From NCBI GenBank assembly GCA_039519185.1, contig CM076848.1:28501917-28565916 (forward strand): 64,000 nucleotides of DNA, written 5' to 3'. The notes under the pieces are model-generated. The model saw only the letters and a program-made list of their open reading frames with translations. It ran no database searches and was not told the DNA's origin. Source of the DNA: Astragalus membranaceus. Taxonomy: Eukaryota; Streptophyta; Magnoliopsida; Fabales; Fabaceae. The translations under genes were made by a program, and so were the position numbers. Below are positions 10,201-22,591 of this stretch, in pieces (positions within the stretch are counted from its first letter, which is position 1; every line of letters begins with the position of its first letter).

Positions 10201-13200
10201 CCAGTCATTGCCTGGTGCCTTCAACACATACTTGGTTCCTACTGACAAGAAAAAGAAAAAGGGGTTCTCTCTCGCTAAGCGATTTGCTGAGGTTTCTATC
10301 ACGTTTTCATCTCATTGTTAACTAGTGTAAGCTGAATGTAATTAGTTATATTCACTTATGCTTCGATATTTGTATAGATTTCTGCAAGCAGAAGGAGTGA
10401 AGCTGCTAAATTTGCTCAATTATGGAACGAAGTTATTTGCAGTTTCCGCGAGGAAGATATTATAAGCGATAGGAAAGGCCTCAAAGCCAAACTCTTTACT
10501 TGCTTCTCTTTGTCCTCAATCCTATCTTCTACTCTTTGTTCCGCATCTTTTGATTTGTCGTTTAACACCTATTAAAGACTAAACGATGTGCTCATTACTC
10601 CAGGGAGATGGATCTTTTGTTGGTCCCGTATTCATCAGATCCTAGCCTGAAAATAATTCAATGGCCACCATTTCTGCTTGCAAGCAAGGTCTGTGTAATT
10701 CAATTTTTAAAATTCACGTGTTTGTTACCAATTCATATAATTGACTCCAAGCCAACCTTTGCAGATTCCTATTGCACTAGATATGGCAGCTCAATTTCGA
10801 GGAAGGGACTCTGATCTTTGGAAACGCATATGTGCAGATGAATATACGAAATGTGCTGTAATTGAATGCTACGAAGCTTTCAAAAATATTCTGAACACTT
10901 TAGTGGTTGGAGAAGCAGAAACAAGGTGGCTATTAGGATCTTTCCTTTTAATGTTTGTATATTTTAGTTCACACTTCACACTAATAGCATTATCAGTGAT
11001 GGCATGTTTTCTTAGGTAGAGCAATTATGATTTAGTTCTGTTAGCATTCCTTCCTGCTTTGCTTTTAAGTTCTTTTCTTTCCTACAAATACTACAAATGT
11101 TGCTCTTGCTGGTATCATTGAGTTCCATGAACATCAAGTAGCCTTGTATGACGTTCTTTTACCTTTCATTGATATGTGTATTTATATTTAAAATGTCTTT
11201 CTGGATCACTTAACAACCCAAAACAAGTAAAAGAAGAAATGCTTAAGTTGCATAATCATTTTTTATTTTTTATTTTGAACCACATTAATATGAAATGCTG
11301 ATATTGCATAGAGGTCATTCGAAATTTCATTTTGGTTTCTTGTGTTGTTTTTCTTAATTAGTGGATGGAATTGAAGCTATCGGAAGTTCATTAAACGAAT
11401 ATCATTTTTACTAATTCTGAATTTATTGTGATGGAACAGGATAATCTCTGTCATCATAAAGGAAGTTGAAAACAGCATAACTAAAAATACACTTCTTACA
11501 AATTTCCGAATGGGTTTTTTGCCTTCTCTATGTAAAAAGTTTGTGGAGCTTGTGGAAATTTTGGTGAGTCAATTGAAGGAAAACTAATCTTAGCTTGCTT
11601 TTGAAGTCTTAGATGGTTCGTCTCTAACTATCATATTTGGAAGCTTACATATTACATTTTGGTTACAGAAAGATGCAGATTCGTCCAAGCAAGACACAGT
11701 GGTGGTTTTGTTGCAAGATATGTTAGAAGTGTTTATGCGTGATATGATGGTGAATGAAATCAGGTTGGTTAACATATTTGCACTGAATTTGAATTATAAA
11801 ATTCGCGTGGTTCTATCATTAAAAACAATAATGTTTATTTGTCATAATGTGTTGTTGAGCAGTGAATTAGCAGAAATTAACCATAGTAGCAAGGATACTG
11901 GAAGGCAACTGTTTGCTGGTTCTGATGCAAAGCCGGCAGTACTCTTGCCTCCAGTGGTTACAGCACAATGGGAGGAACAGGTAATTAGTAATGTTAATAT
12001 AATTAAATTACAAAATATACACTTGTATGGTTTATGCATTAGCCTTTCCATTTGCTTCTCTTCTTCATTATAAATTTTTTCTTCCTATATGAAAAGAAAA
12101 CTATACAGAGGCTTCTATAACTTATAATTATGGGTGTTCCAGATTAGGCGTCTTTATTTACTTTTGACGGTGAAAGAATCTGCCATTGAGGTTCCAACAA
12201 ACCTTGAAGCACGCAGAAGGATTGCATTCTTTACCAATTCGTTGTTCATGGATATGCCTCGTGCTCCTAGAGTTCGTAAAATGCTCTCATTCAGGTCCGA
12301 TGCTTTATATTTTACAGTACTCATGGCCATAAAGATATATGCCAAGGCTTGCAGGAACTTCGTCATTTTCTTTTGGATATTAAACTAATTATGTTATATG
12401 TCGACATTCTCCCAGAACTAATAGAAGATATACCCTTTCAGGGTTATATGGTATTTTCCTTAAATTGTGATGGAGAGTACTATTTTTCTTTGTAAATCTG
12501 ATGTGTTATATAAAACGGAAATTGGGTGCTATAAAGCTCTCTCCATGGTTGGGTCCAAGAAAGGGAAGGACCCCTTTTGGACCGTTGTAGTTGTAGATAA
12601 CGTTACCTTTCATTTACAAGTGACTGTTTCGATGACTCAAACCCGACCTCCTACTCACATAGCAACACCTCCAGTCGTTGCACCGAGGCTCCCCTTCTAA
12701 GTATTTAATATACATTTATTCATACATTTATTTAGGAATCATGGCAGCATAATTATAGGAATCAGAATAGGAATTAGTATCATGGCAACAAATGTATTGG
12801 AGGAAGTTTTGATCATGTGGTAAAAGCTTGGGTGTATATATTTGGTTATCATATCAATGAAAGCAAGGCAAATATTTCTATCATGGTATCAGAGTGGAAA
12901 TGATTCAATGATTGAGAATACAAGATAGACCTCTCTTACACGTGTTTCCCCTTCAGAGAGGATTTCTCCTTTCACACCATCAAATTCAACAAATGATTCC
13001 TTCATCATAATTCTCCCTATTCAACTACGAAACTTTCTTCCAACGAACTAATGGGCTAATTGCCCTAACTGTCCTTATTCTTCCCTAACACGTCCTGTGT
13101 GTATTAATAGCATTTTGCTCATTGTTGCAGTGTCCTAACTCCATACTACAGTGAAGAGACTGTCTACTCAAAGAATGACCTTGAAGTTGAAAATGAAGAT

Positions 13201-15316
13201 GGTGTGTCAATCATATATTACCTGCAGAAGATCTTCCCTGGTTTGTATAACTAACTCTATATAACTTGACTTTCTTTTGGTAGTAGAGAAAGGACTGGCT
13301 TAACTGTAGTAAATTTATCAGATGAGTGGAATAACTTCATGGAACGACTTGATTGTAAGAAAGATAGTGAGATAATGGAAAAAGACGAGCATATATTGCA
13401 GCTACGTCACTGGGCCTCTTTACGAGGACAAACACTTTGCAGGACAGGTAACAATGGCTTCTCCCTCCCTATCCCTACAGGCAGGATTTGGTCGATTAAT
13501 AACTTGACCTTTTGTACTTATAAATCAATGCAGTTAGAGGAATGATGTACTACCGGAGGGCTCTTAAGCTCCAGGCTTTTCTTGATATGGCTAATGAAAA
13601 GGGTAAGAAGAATTTCTTTCTATTCTGATCCATTTAGCTAAATTTAGTCGGTACTGCAGCGATGGCAAGCATGTGATTTATAGCTTTTCAGATCCTGGTC
13701 CTTCATCCTTTTTTTAATACATAAAATGTCACTTACTACTCCTTTTGGATTCAATCATGAACAAAACGAACTAACTTCACACTAATTAAGGATGGTAGTT
13801 ATGCTCATTTAACTTTCTTATTTTCATATAAAAAATGAACTAGATTTACTAAACCACCCTTAATCATAATCGTCGTCTCATTTGAATTTACAATTGTTTC
13901 TTGGGAGCGTTTCATTCCCTTGGAAAATGAAAATTCATCCAACTCAATGGTATTTTTGGAATAAGAACAGTCGAGATTTACCTGTATTTGAATATACCAA
14001 CCTTGGGCATTTTTTTTTGCTTATAATTGAGTCGTGGGAGTATATGCAAGTCACCGCACATTCATATTCTTCATGGAGGTTGACAAAAGAATAGTTCTAT
14101 CCGCCAAGAATAGATGATTCCTAATTATATGATTTCTGTTATCTTGTGGGCAGAAATACTTGATGGCTATAAAGCTATTACTGTTCCATCTGAGGAAGAT
14201 AAAAAGAGTCACAGATCACTATATGCTAGTATAGAGGCTGTTGCCGACATGAAATTCACATATGTCGCTACCTGTCAGAACTATGGGCATCAGAAGCGTA
14301 GTGGAGACCGCCATGCAACAGACATCCTGAATTTGATGGTTAAGTATGTTCTCCAATTGATAAATTACACTCAACTTCAGTGCAATATTTATTTGGCATA
14401 TTGTTTTCAAAACGCACTTGGTTCATGAATATAATATCTGGTTCTTCATTTGTAGCAATCCCTCACTTCGTGTGGCATATATTGATGAGGTAGAAGAAAG
14501 AGAAGGTGGAAAAGTACAAAAAGTTTATTACTCTGTATTGGTCAAAGCTGTGGACAATCATGACCAAGTAAATGCATATTGTGTCAGAAAATAAGTCAAT
14601 TTACTCGTGAATGCCTTTGGACTTATGGTTTTATTTTTTTTCTGTGAAGGAAATATATCGCATAAAACTGCCAGGCGCAGCAAAGTTAGGAGAAGGGAAG
14701 CCTGAAAATCAAAACCATGCAATCATGTTTACTAGAGGAGAAGCTCTTCAGACTATTGACATGAACCAGGTAAAATATTATAAACCTTTTTTATCTTGAG
14801 AAAATGATTATAAACTTTCAAACTATAAGAAGGTGAAACTGGGTGTCAGTGCCTATTGAAATGGTGTAATGTAAATTTCTTCTAGGATAATTACTTGGAA
14901 GAAGCTTTGAAAATGCGTAACCTTCTGGAAGAATTTAGTGAGGATCATGGGGTACGCCGACCTACTATATTAGGTGTTCGTGAGCATATTTTCACTGGCA
15001 GGTGCGATGACTTTTATTCTGCATAAAGTGAGAATTTCTCATGTTAAGTTCCCACATTACTCAATTCTGTTCTTTGCCACAGTGTTTCTTCCTTGGCTTG
15101 GTTTATGTCTAATCAAGAAACAAGCTTTGTCACAATTGGTCAAAGAGTTCTTGCAAGACCCCTGAAGTAAGTCTAGTGATTTGGTGACATGGTTGACTTT
15201 TATGTGCAAGTATTTGTTTACTTTAGCGTAAATCAGGAACCTCCAGCCAAACGATTGTGTAATACAAGACCTCATTTGAAGTTAAAGCGGTGATTTTATT
15301 TAAAAGTGAAACTCAT

Positions 15317-15393
<77 letters not shown>

Positions 15394-18300
15394 AGAAAAC
15401 TTATTTCAAAGGTTAACTTATTATTCAAACGAGTTTTATTCAAGTTTTGCTTTTCGGTGAATTATATGCTTTCCCCTTCCCTCTTGTTTGTATTTCTTGC
15501 TGGACTGCCATCCCCATGCTACTTAAATTTTGAGAGCCAATAATAGTGAACAATCGAAATCTTCTTGTCCATCTCTTCTGCCACTGTTGCAAGAAATAAA
15601 TCATTAGAATGGATATGGATATAGTACAGTGTATAAAATTTCTGCCTACTGATGGATTTGTTGAATTCTAGGGTGCGATTCCACTATGGTCATCCAGATG
15701 TTTTTGATAGAATTTTCCATATTACCCGTGGAGGAATTAGTAAGGCTTCTCGTGGCATCAATCTGAGTGAGGATATTTTTGCCGGTAACATTCTTGAAAA
15801 ATCCTTGTTAGCATTGTATTTGGCAACATATTCTTGAAAAACCATTTTTAGCATTGATATTTGATATTTTTCCTCTGCATTATATGCCGTTGTCTATACA
15901 GGATTCAACTCAACACTAAGACGTGGAAATATTACTCATCATGAATACATCCAAGTTGGAAAGGGTAGAGATGTTGGGCTCAATCAGATCTCGCTTTTTG
16001 AAGCAAAAGTGGCCTGCGGTAATGGAGAGCAGATGCTAAGCAGAGATGTTTACCGACTGGGGCATCGTTACGACTTTTTCCGCATGCTATCGTTTTATTT
16101 TACAACCGTTGGTTTTTATATCAGCTCAATGGTAATGGTTAATGCATTTATTTAGGATAAAGCAGAACAATACTTGCTGCTTTTATAGATAGAGTTATAC
16201 TCATGTCGCTGTTGCTTTGGCTATTGCTTGAAATTTTGTTCTTAAGATGAGACTAACAGTTCCTTTTTCTTAAGAATAAAACGAATCAATCCAAATATGT
16301 GTAAATGATATGGAAATTAATCTTATACTTGAACACTAAACAATATATATCCCCAACCCCGCAAAAAGAGAACCTGGCTTTGTATTGTTACATCTAGAGC
16401 TAACAATTTCTTATGGGGGACTACAAATGTAACCTATTTGATTCCGTGTTTTTCATTTAGAATATGTTAATTCTGCACATGCCAATAAACCCGTCTTTTG
16501 CTGATTCACAGATTGTGGTCCTTACATCTTATGCTTTCTTATATGGCAAACTGTACCTGTCATTGAGTGGATTTGAGGCTGCAATAGTGAAGTTCGCTAA
16601 GAGAAAGGGAGATGATACGTTAAAGGCAGCAATAGCTTCACAATCACTTGTTCAGATAGGACTTCTAATGACTTTGCCCATGGTCATGGAAATTGGACTA
16701 GAGAGAGGGTTCAAAACTGCTCTAGGTGACCTCATAATAATGCAGTTGCAGCTAGCACCTGTTTTCTTCACATTTTCGCTTGGGACAAAAATGCATTATT
16801 TTGGGCGCACTCTCCTGCACGGAGGGGCAAAGTACAGAGCAACTGGGCGTGGTTTTGTTGTTCGCCATGAAAAGTTTGGAGAAAATTACAGGCTGTACTC
16901 TAGGAGTCACTTCGTCAAAGGGATTGAGCTCACAATGTTGCTAATTTGTTATAAGATTTATGGAGCAGCAACACCTGATTCATCAGCATACACTCTTCTC
17001 TCATGGTCAATGTGGTTTTTGGTTTGTTCTTGGTTGTTTGCTCCCTTCCTTTTTAATCCATCAGGATTTGAGTGGCAGAAGGTTGTTGAGGACTGGGATG
17101 ATTGGAATAAATGGATAAGTAATCGAGGTGGCATTGGTGTTCCTTCAAACAAGAGTTGGGAGTCATGGTGGGATGAGGAACAGGAGCATCTGCAGCACAC
17201 TGGGTTTTTGGGGCGGATTTGTGAGATTGTTCTTTCCTTGCGCTTCTTTGTCTATCAGTATGGGATTGTGTATCATCTCCATGTAGCCAGAGGTGACAAG
17301 AGCATCATGGTAATTTGTGCTTGCTATCTTATTTAATGTTGTCATGTCAAACCCTGGAACCTAGAGGATGGGTTTCAGCTTCTTTAATATCTAAGTTCGT
17401 ACTAAATGAAATATCCATGCTACCAGAAAATAGACTATTTTATCTCAGTAATTGGGAGTGAGTATTGTTAATAGGGATTAGATAAAGTTCGTAGGGTACA
17501 GAATTTTTTCCTCTTCTAAATATCATGATCTCATTAGAGATCACCCCCACGACCCCCCTCGCCCAAATGAAAGTATAATATAGAGGCGGCATTTCCTGAC
17601 ATGCATTTTCTCTTCAGGTTTATGCTCTGTCCTGGCTGGTAATAGTAGCTGTCATGGTTATCTTGAAGGTTAGTATTTGGTGATCATAAAGTTCATTCCA
17701 AATAAAACCATTTTTTCTGCACGTGTTTGATAATGATTTAAGTAATTGGTGGCATCTGAAACTGCAGATTGTGTCCATGGGTAGAAAGAAGTTCAGTGCA
17801 GATTTCCAGTTGATGTTCCGTCTTCTAAAATTGTTTCTGTTTATTGGAGCCATTGTTGCTCTGTGCTTAATGTTTACTCTGCTTAGTCTCACTGTTGGAG
17901 ACATCTTTGCAAGCCTCTTAGCCTTTTTGCCAACAGCATGGGCAATTATACAGGTACTTTTAGTGATCAGTATTACCTCTTGGTTGGTGGATATTTGTCT
18001 CATTATGCACCTCCTTGTATCCCAGACACATTTGACCTTCATGAGTGTCTTCGCAACTTGTAGTAGTAATTTCAGGCTTGATCATTTATTTTTGGTTTGT
18101 TTTGTGCTGCTAACTCGAGTGGCATGATAACTCGTCGTAGCAGTTGTTAATTAAATGTTATACTCTCAAAATATCGTATTATTACCCTTAATCATTTATC
18201 TTGATAAAAGATCTCAAAATCTAGTAACTCGAGCCTCTCTTCATTCATGAATGTAAAATCACTTCTTTCTGACTGGTGTGGCGTTTTATTATGCAGATTG

Positions 18301-18527
18301 CACAAGCAAGCAGGCCATTTGTGAAGGCCATTGGAATGTGGGGTTCAGTCAAAGCTTTAGCTAGGGGCTACGAATACCTTATGGCAGTGATTATTTTTGC
18401 ACCAGTGGCCATATTTTCATGGTTCCCATTTGTTTCAGAATTCCAAACTAGGCTTCTATTCAACCAAGCATTCAGCCGAGGACTTCAAATCCAGCGTATT
18501 CTGGCTGGTGGCAAGAAGAATAAGTAG
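4220..18527 (+). CDS. CALS5: Callose synthase 5-type 1,3-beta-glucan synthase (GSL2 group), 42 exons
   Basis: Multipass plasma-membrane enzyme of family GT48 that makes 1,3-beta-glucan from UDP-glucose; CALS5/GSL2 makes the callose wall of pollen tetrads and patterns exine. Exons: 4220-4400, 4532-4632, 4985-5106, 5200-5296, 5394-5504, 5588-5716, 5831-5923, 6102-6193, 6288-6414, 6563-6700, 6787-6863, 6966-7044, 7142-7267, 7354-7468, 7625-7959, 9164-9216, 9321-9381, 9468-9549, 9631-9680, 9787-9873, 10169-10291, 10378-10472, 10604-10688, 10765-10925, 11440-11563, 11669-11763, 11863-11980, 12143-12294, 13131-13240, 13322-13447, 13534-13602, 14154-14343, 14456-14567, 14650-14769, 14886-15001, 15083-15166, 15672-15784, 15902-16131, 16512-17309, 17618-17668, 17768-17953, 18297-18527. 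They sum to 1914 residues (Arabidopsis about 1920). Order: Vta1-like N-terminus, FKS1-type domain (about 320-440), TM cluster (about 480-720), cytosolic catalytic region (about 750-1480), C-terminal TM cluster. Introns 6 and 7 are GC-AG; intron 22 has a GA donor. The start gives MSNLEPQTLTRRPSR, typical of CALS5. Confidence 0.93.
6065..6091. repeat. Poly(T) tract in CALS5 intron 7
   Basis: An uninterrupted run of about 26-27 T a few bases upstream of the acceptor CAATTGCAG|CTTGATG. It doubles as an extreme polypyrimidine tract and is likely length-variable. Confidence 0.9.
7960..9163 (+). other. CALS5 intron 15 (1.2 kb)
   Basis: The longest intron of the gene, between exons encoding LLWWSQ and PRIYIGRGMHESQ. 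AT-rich, no recognisable transposon ends or coding similarity; short ORFs inside it on both strands are chance frames. Confidence 0.8.
12522..12699 (-). mobile_element. tRNA-derived SINE in CALS5 intron 28, antisense
   Basis: On minus the segment begins GAAGGGGAGCCTCGGTGCAA, followed by a B-box-like GGTCGGGTTTGAGTC, then AAACAGTCACTTG and TCCAAAAGGGGTCCTTCCC. This is the layout of the widespread plant SINE with a GGGGAGCCTTGGCGCAACGG-type head, known from established SINE families. The 3' limit is approximate and no target duplication was recognised. It is removed with the intron, so it should not change the protein. Confidence 0.75.
12884..12894 (+). mobile_element. Copia PBS and LTR-end remnant in CALS5 intron 28
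   Basis: TTTCTATCA is followed by TGGTATCAGAG, the classic junction of a copia LTR end with the initiator-Met tRNA primer site. The preceding roughly 150 bases (from about 12730) may be the LTR. No coding part is seen, so it is a truncated or TRIM-like copy. Confidence 0.5.
15322..15390. repeat. (AT)n microsatellite in CALS5 intron 36
   Basis: An uninterrupted AT dinucleotide run of about 69 bases inside the intron between exons ending at 15166 and starting at 15672. Confidence 0.95.
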
Positions 18528-19026
18528 GACCGAATCAAACCTTCTGCAGCATTCAGCCGAAGACATTGGATTCAGCGCGTACTGCATATGGACTGTGTAT
18601 AGTATATTGGTATCTTATTAGTCCCAACTCTAACTCTACAGTATACAGGTTGAAAGAAACTGGTTTGTGTTTGCCAATGGAAAAGTTCTTAGGACCAGTC
18701 TGTGTAAAATCTTGAATACTCATGAGAGAACTATATCCGAATTCCAAAGTGTTTATAAAACTGTATCTAACCTCTCTCATCATTCTTATTCTCCTCTTTC
18801 CATGTAATAGCTGAAGAATTGTATGTCATTTTGTGTATGATTCTTTACCACTGTTGGGTGTTGACTATGATACTGGAAACCTCACTCACTTTCTCTTGCC
18901 CTTCTCCACACCCATGGACTATAAGGTTCGAATCCTTATATTCTGGTAAAATTACACTATCAGCACAGTAACTCAGATAATTTCATACCTCAGTAACAAT
19001 AATGTTACACGATCAGTTTCAGAATC

Positions 19027-19071
<45 letters not shown>

Positions 19072-19882
19072 TAACAAATATAATAATCTTATATATTTAA
19101 AAAACATAAAAAATTTGACAAAAAAATAAAAATGAAGAAGCTGCACATTTAGACTGATTGAAGTAAAATCTTTACTAATTTTTTTTACTGGAATAAAATC
19201 TTGACTAATAGAATCCTTTTTTCATGAAATTAAAATTGTTTTTTACCAAAAGAATCTATAATAGAATCAAATCAAAGAGAATTCTTAAGCACCTTTGAAT
19301 TTTGTTAGGTACCAGTATCTAATAGGCAAAATTAATTCAAAATTAATTCTTTTAAAATAAATAAATATGAAAAAAATGATATGTGTTGAAATAATTGTAT
19401 ATTGAATACCATACCTAACAAAACTTTAAAGTAATGAACTTGCCACCCTGTCACCTAAAATCAAATATTGAGTTAAACACAGTTGATTTAAGCATTCAGT
19501 TAAATAATAACTATTCTGTCAAAATTAAATTACAAATAGTACTATAAGAGAAGAATCCATTAACTCATTCTATTAATTAAAAGAGAAACCATTAAGTCAA
19601 AACCGAACACTGGGGCTACAAAACATGGATTTCCACCTATTCGGGCGATTTATCATTTATGAACATGTCCTATTGCATTTACACAAGCTTGTTATAAGCC
19701 CTTTATCGATTAATTGTAAATTTGCAAGGACTAAAAATAGTAAAATGTACTCTATTAGTCTCCAATATACGCAAATAAAACAATATGTTTTTTTGGTACA
19801 TGAATAAAACAATATGTTTGATGGCTTAAAATATAAGCTAGTTTTAGCTAATTTCTCATTATTTAATGATACCCTTATTAAC
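18528..19882. other. CALS5 3' UTR and AT-rich intergenic stretch
   Basis: The first several hundred bases must contain the 3' UTR; no single poly(A) signal stands out. Bases 18548-18580 resemble the end of the coding region at 18469-18499. The rest is AT-rich with an AAT microsatellite and no recognisable gene. Confidence 0.6.
19027..19072. repeat. (AAT)n microsatellite
   Basis: About 15 uninterrupted AAT/ATA units downstream of CALS5. Confidence 0.95.
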
Positions 19883-19896
19883 ATACTCTTTAATAA

Positions 19897-21134
19897 ATGA
19901 ACCAACACGGTTGGCCCAATGGCCAGGGGCGGACCTTTGTCTGGGCTGGGAAGGGCCATGGCCCGCCCTAGAAAAAATTCATATGTGAAAATACTATTAT
20001 ACCCCTGTTTTTAAAAAATTAAATACTAAATAGATATATATTTTGCGCAAATGAAAACAGCTTCACGATGTGGTGTAGTGGTAGTAATACCCGCTTATTC
20101 ACTAAAGGCTTCTTAGTTCAATTCTTGGTGGTGATATTTTCATGATTTTTTGCTTTCTTCTTTTATAATAGGACAAAATTCTGTTTACCAATTAAAATGC
20201 ATCACTTGGATTTTTCTTTGAATCCCAAAAAAATAGATAACCTCTTCGGCTCTCCCTCTCCCTTCCCTTTTGCTTTCATCAAAATCCGTCCACCATCAAC
20301 AATGTTCATCTATAATCACACCCAAGCCTTTTCAATTGGATGTGACCTTTTTTTTCTCATCTCTTGCACTGAATTCTCATGGCCTTGTATTTCTTGTGGG
20401 TCTCTTTTCCAAGTATATAGGTAATTATAGTTTTGTCTTTTAAAACTACCTCATCTTCTAGAATGACAACTTTCAAATTATTTTAAATTCAATGCAATTT
20501 TTCTTTAACAATCGGGTGCTTCACTCTTGTCATTTTTTATCTTGCTTTTATAACTTGTTCTTAGTTCTTTAAATCTTTGCACTCGGTAAATTTGTGACGA
20601 TCTTTCCTTCTTAGGATTGATTTCTGTGAATTGCTTGAGTTTTTTGTTTTTATTTTATTCACATTTCGATAACCGTCGTACCGAGTACTTGAAGGATTCA
20701 CGATGTTCTACCCGCTTCGGGTGTGATTCCTGTGGTTTGTTCTCGTACTTAGTACTTCAAATATGATTGGACAATCACCTAGAATCTTCGATTCGTTTGA
20801 TTGTGTGACCGAATTCTCTCTCAAAACCAGTTTTCTTCTCGAAAAACATACAATTTGGGGCCCACCTAAAATCACCCGTCTCTGTACATGCGTTTCTATG
20901 TTTTCATGTGTTTTTCATTAGCGGCCCACCCGGACTTTTTTGTCAAGATCCGCCACTGCCAATGGCTTAATCTACCTTGGGACACGGGGGTCGAATCGGT
21001 GCTCCCGGGTTCAATTCCCGCAGTGGACAAACTCGGTGTTGCCCAGTGCGAAATTTGATCCTAAGCACAAGCGGATATTAGTCTTTCGTTGAAAGCGTTG
21101 GGACACTCCGTGGGTGGCAATGGTCCATACCAAA
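19897..21134 (+). mobile_element. tRNA-derived SINE split by a hAT element
   Basis: The 5' piece (19897-19923: ACCAACACGGTTGGCCCAATGGC) and the 3' piece (20967-21134) together form a SINE of about 195 bp. The A-box-like GGCCCAATGGC is in the first piece and a good B box GGGTTCAATTCCC in the second. A 14-bp duplication ATACTCTTTAATAA flanks the whole (19883-19896 and 21135-21148), which fits LINE-type target-primed insertion. The hAT at 19924-20958 entered later, within the tRNA-like head. Confidence 0.8.
19924..20958. mobile_element. Non-autonomous hAT element, 1035 bp
   Basis: Ends CAGGGGCGGACCTTTG and, as reverse complement, CAGTGGCGGATCTTG: short imperfect inverted repeats of hAT type. 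A perfect 8-bp duplication CCAATGGC flanks it (19916-19923 and 20959-20966), the hAT hallmark. No transposase is encoded. It contains a tRNA-like segment at 20067-20134. Confidence 0.85.
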
Positions 21135-21148
21135 ATACTCTTTAATAA

Positions 21149-21832
21149 TTGTGCCAAAAAAAAATATTCTATAATTAAATTAGAGTTTATTTTAAGTAAC
21201 TTTTTTACTCCCATAAAACAAATTTTCATAAAAAGGAAATTTGAGGATGCGACTTCTTTTTGATTACTTTAAGAAAATTAAGTTAGATTAACTTATTTTC
21301 TCAAGGGGAGTGAGGTATTTTTTTATACAATATTCAAGATCGGAGTGAGTGGTAAGAAAAAATACACATATATTACTATAGACCTTTAACTTGATTCAGA
21401 ATATACTGGACGTGATTCTTTTCGTTTTTACTTCATTTGCAAATTTTGTGATAAGTTATCTGATAATAAATTAAAACAAAATATTGAGAAAGTAAACAAA
21501 AAGAAACATTTTCTCTAATATTTGTGTCATGTTCATTAAACCAACATATTTTACACTAGACAAATTTCTGAGGACCTATAGGGACTAATAAGGACAAATT
21601 TCACAAGTGCAAATAGGGATATTATGAGGCTAGTAATACACACGAAATTAATTATTCCCATTTTATTATTTTAAATCACCTCTTTATTTTAGTGTACAAG
21701 AGTGAGTATAGAGACTTTATTTCGTAGAGTATTATTGAAAGATAGGTTTGGTGTGGTTGTGCAAGACACATCAAGGTTTCTAAAGTATCCTGAAGGGGAT
21801 TCGCGGGACACCCTATTGCATCCAATTGATTA
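21149..21832. other. Non-coding AT-rich spacer
   Basis: No recognisable gene, repeat end or RNA gene in the stretch between the SINE and the copia element. Confidence 0.6.
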
Positions 21833-21837
21833 TAAAT

Positions 21838-22383
21838 TGATGATTATGTGGCAACCAATTTGTCATCACTCAAGCTATGCCACGTGTCAGTTTGTTAGTG
21901 GACAGAATCAAATGGTAGTTAAAACCGTTAGAAGACTTGTTTTGGCGCCAAACTTTTCTTTGCAACTGTTATATAGCTTTGATTCTGTTATTCAGTGTAA
22001 CTAGATTGAACATTCCATTGGGATTGTGTGACGAGAGCAAACACGGGATTTGTGGGCTTAGGGAAGTGAGGGGGATTCGAATTGGGTTTCGCTTGTACCG
22101 TTTTCATCAAAGATTGAACATTGGATCAATGCAACAGGAATTAAGCATTTGCTTAATTCCCCAGACGTATATATCTCATTGATATCGAACTGGGTTATCA
22201 AATCGTGCCTCTTGCTCGCTTAATTTTGCTCAATTCGTTCCTATTGCGTATTTTAGGGTTCTTTGCGTCAAAGATTCATTTGCTGTGTGTTTGATCAAAT
22301 TGGCTTATCAGTTAGGTCAATTAGATCATTGCGTTCATTCCAGTTCAAGATTCACGCAGATTCTCGTTGCTTCAACCTTAACA
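21838..22383 (+). repeat. 5' LTR of copia element
   Basis: 546 bp, TG...CA. It lacks an 18-bp segment present in the 3' LTR near 31912-31929. A PBS-like TGGTATAAGTAGC follows at 22386-22398. Confidence 0.92.
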
Positions 22384-22421
22384 ATTGGTATAAGTAGCAT
22401 CGTTAAGAAAGGAGCGCTTCC

Positions 22422-22591
22422 ATGGAAATGGCAAAGTACAACATTGAGAAATTCACGGGCAAGAACGATTTTGGTCTGTGGAAGATGAAAATGCGTGCAA
22501 TGCTGGTGCAACAGGGAATTGAAGAAGCACTTGAAGGTGAAGATAAACTGCCTGATACGCTATCTGCCAAAGAAAAGAAAGACATGATGAA
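22422..22591 (+). pseudogene. Copia gag, N-terminal piece
   Basis: Starts at an ATG 38 bp after the LTR and encodes MEMAKYNIEKFTGKNDFGLW then KMKMRAMLVQQGIEEAL, the N-terminus of copia gag (tryptophan in the usual GxNFxLWKxxM context). The frame is cut at ATGAA (22587-22591) by an inserted solo LTR. The continuation resumes at 26758. Confidence 0.9.

Noticed and set aside
16464..17336. Separate 290-residue membrane protein gene
   Set aside because: It is exon 39 of CALS5 plus adjoining intron sequence.
20197..20424. 75-residue frame within the hAT element
   Set aside because: No transposase motifs; short, low-complexity, within non-autonomous element.
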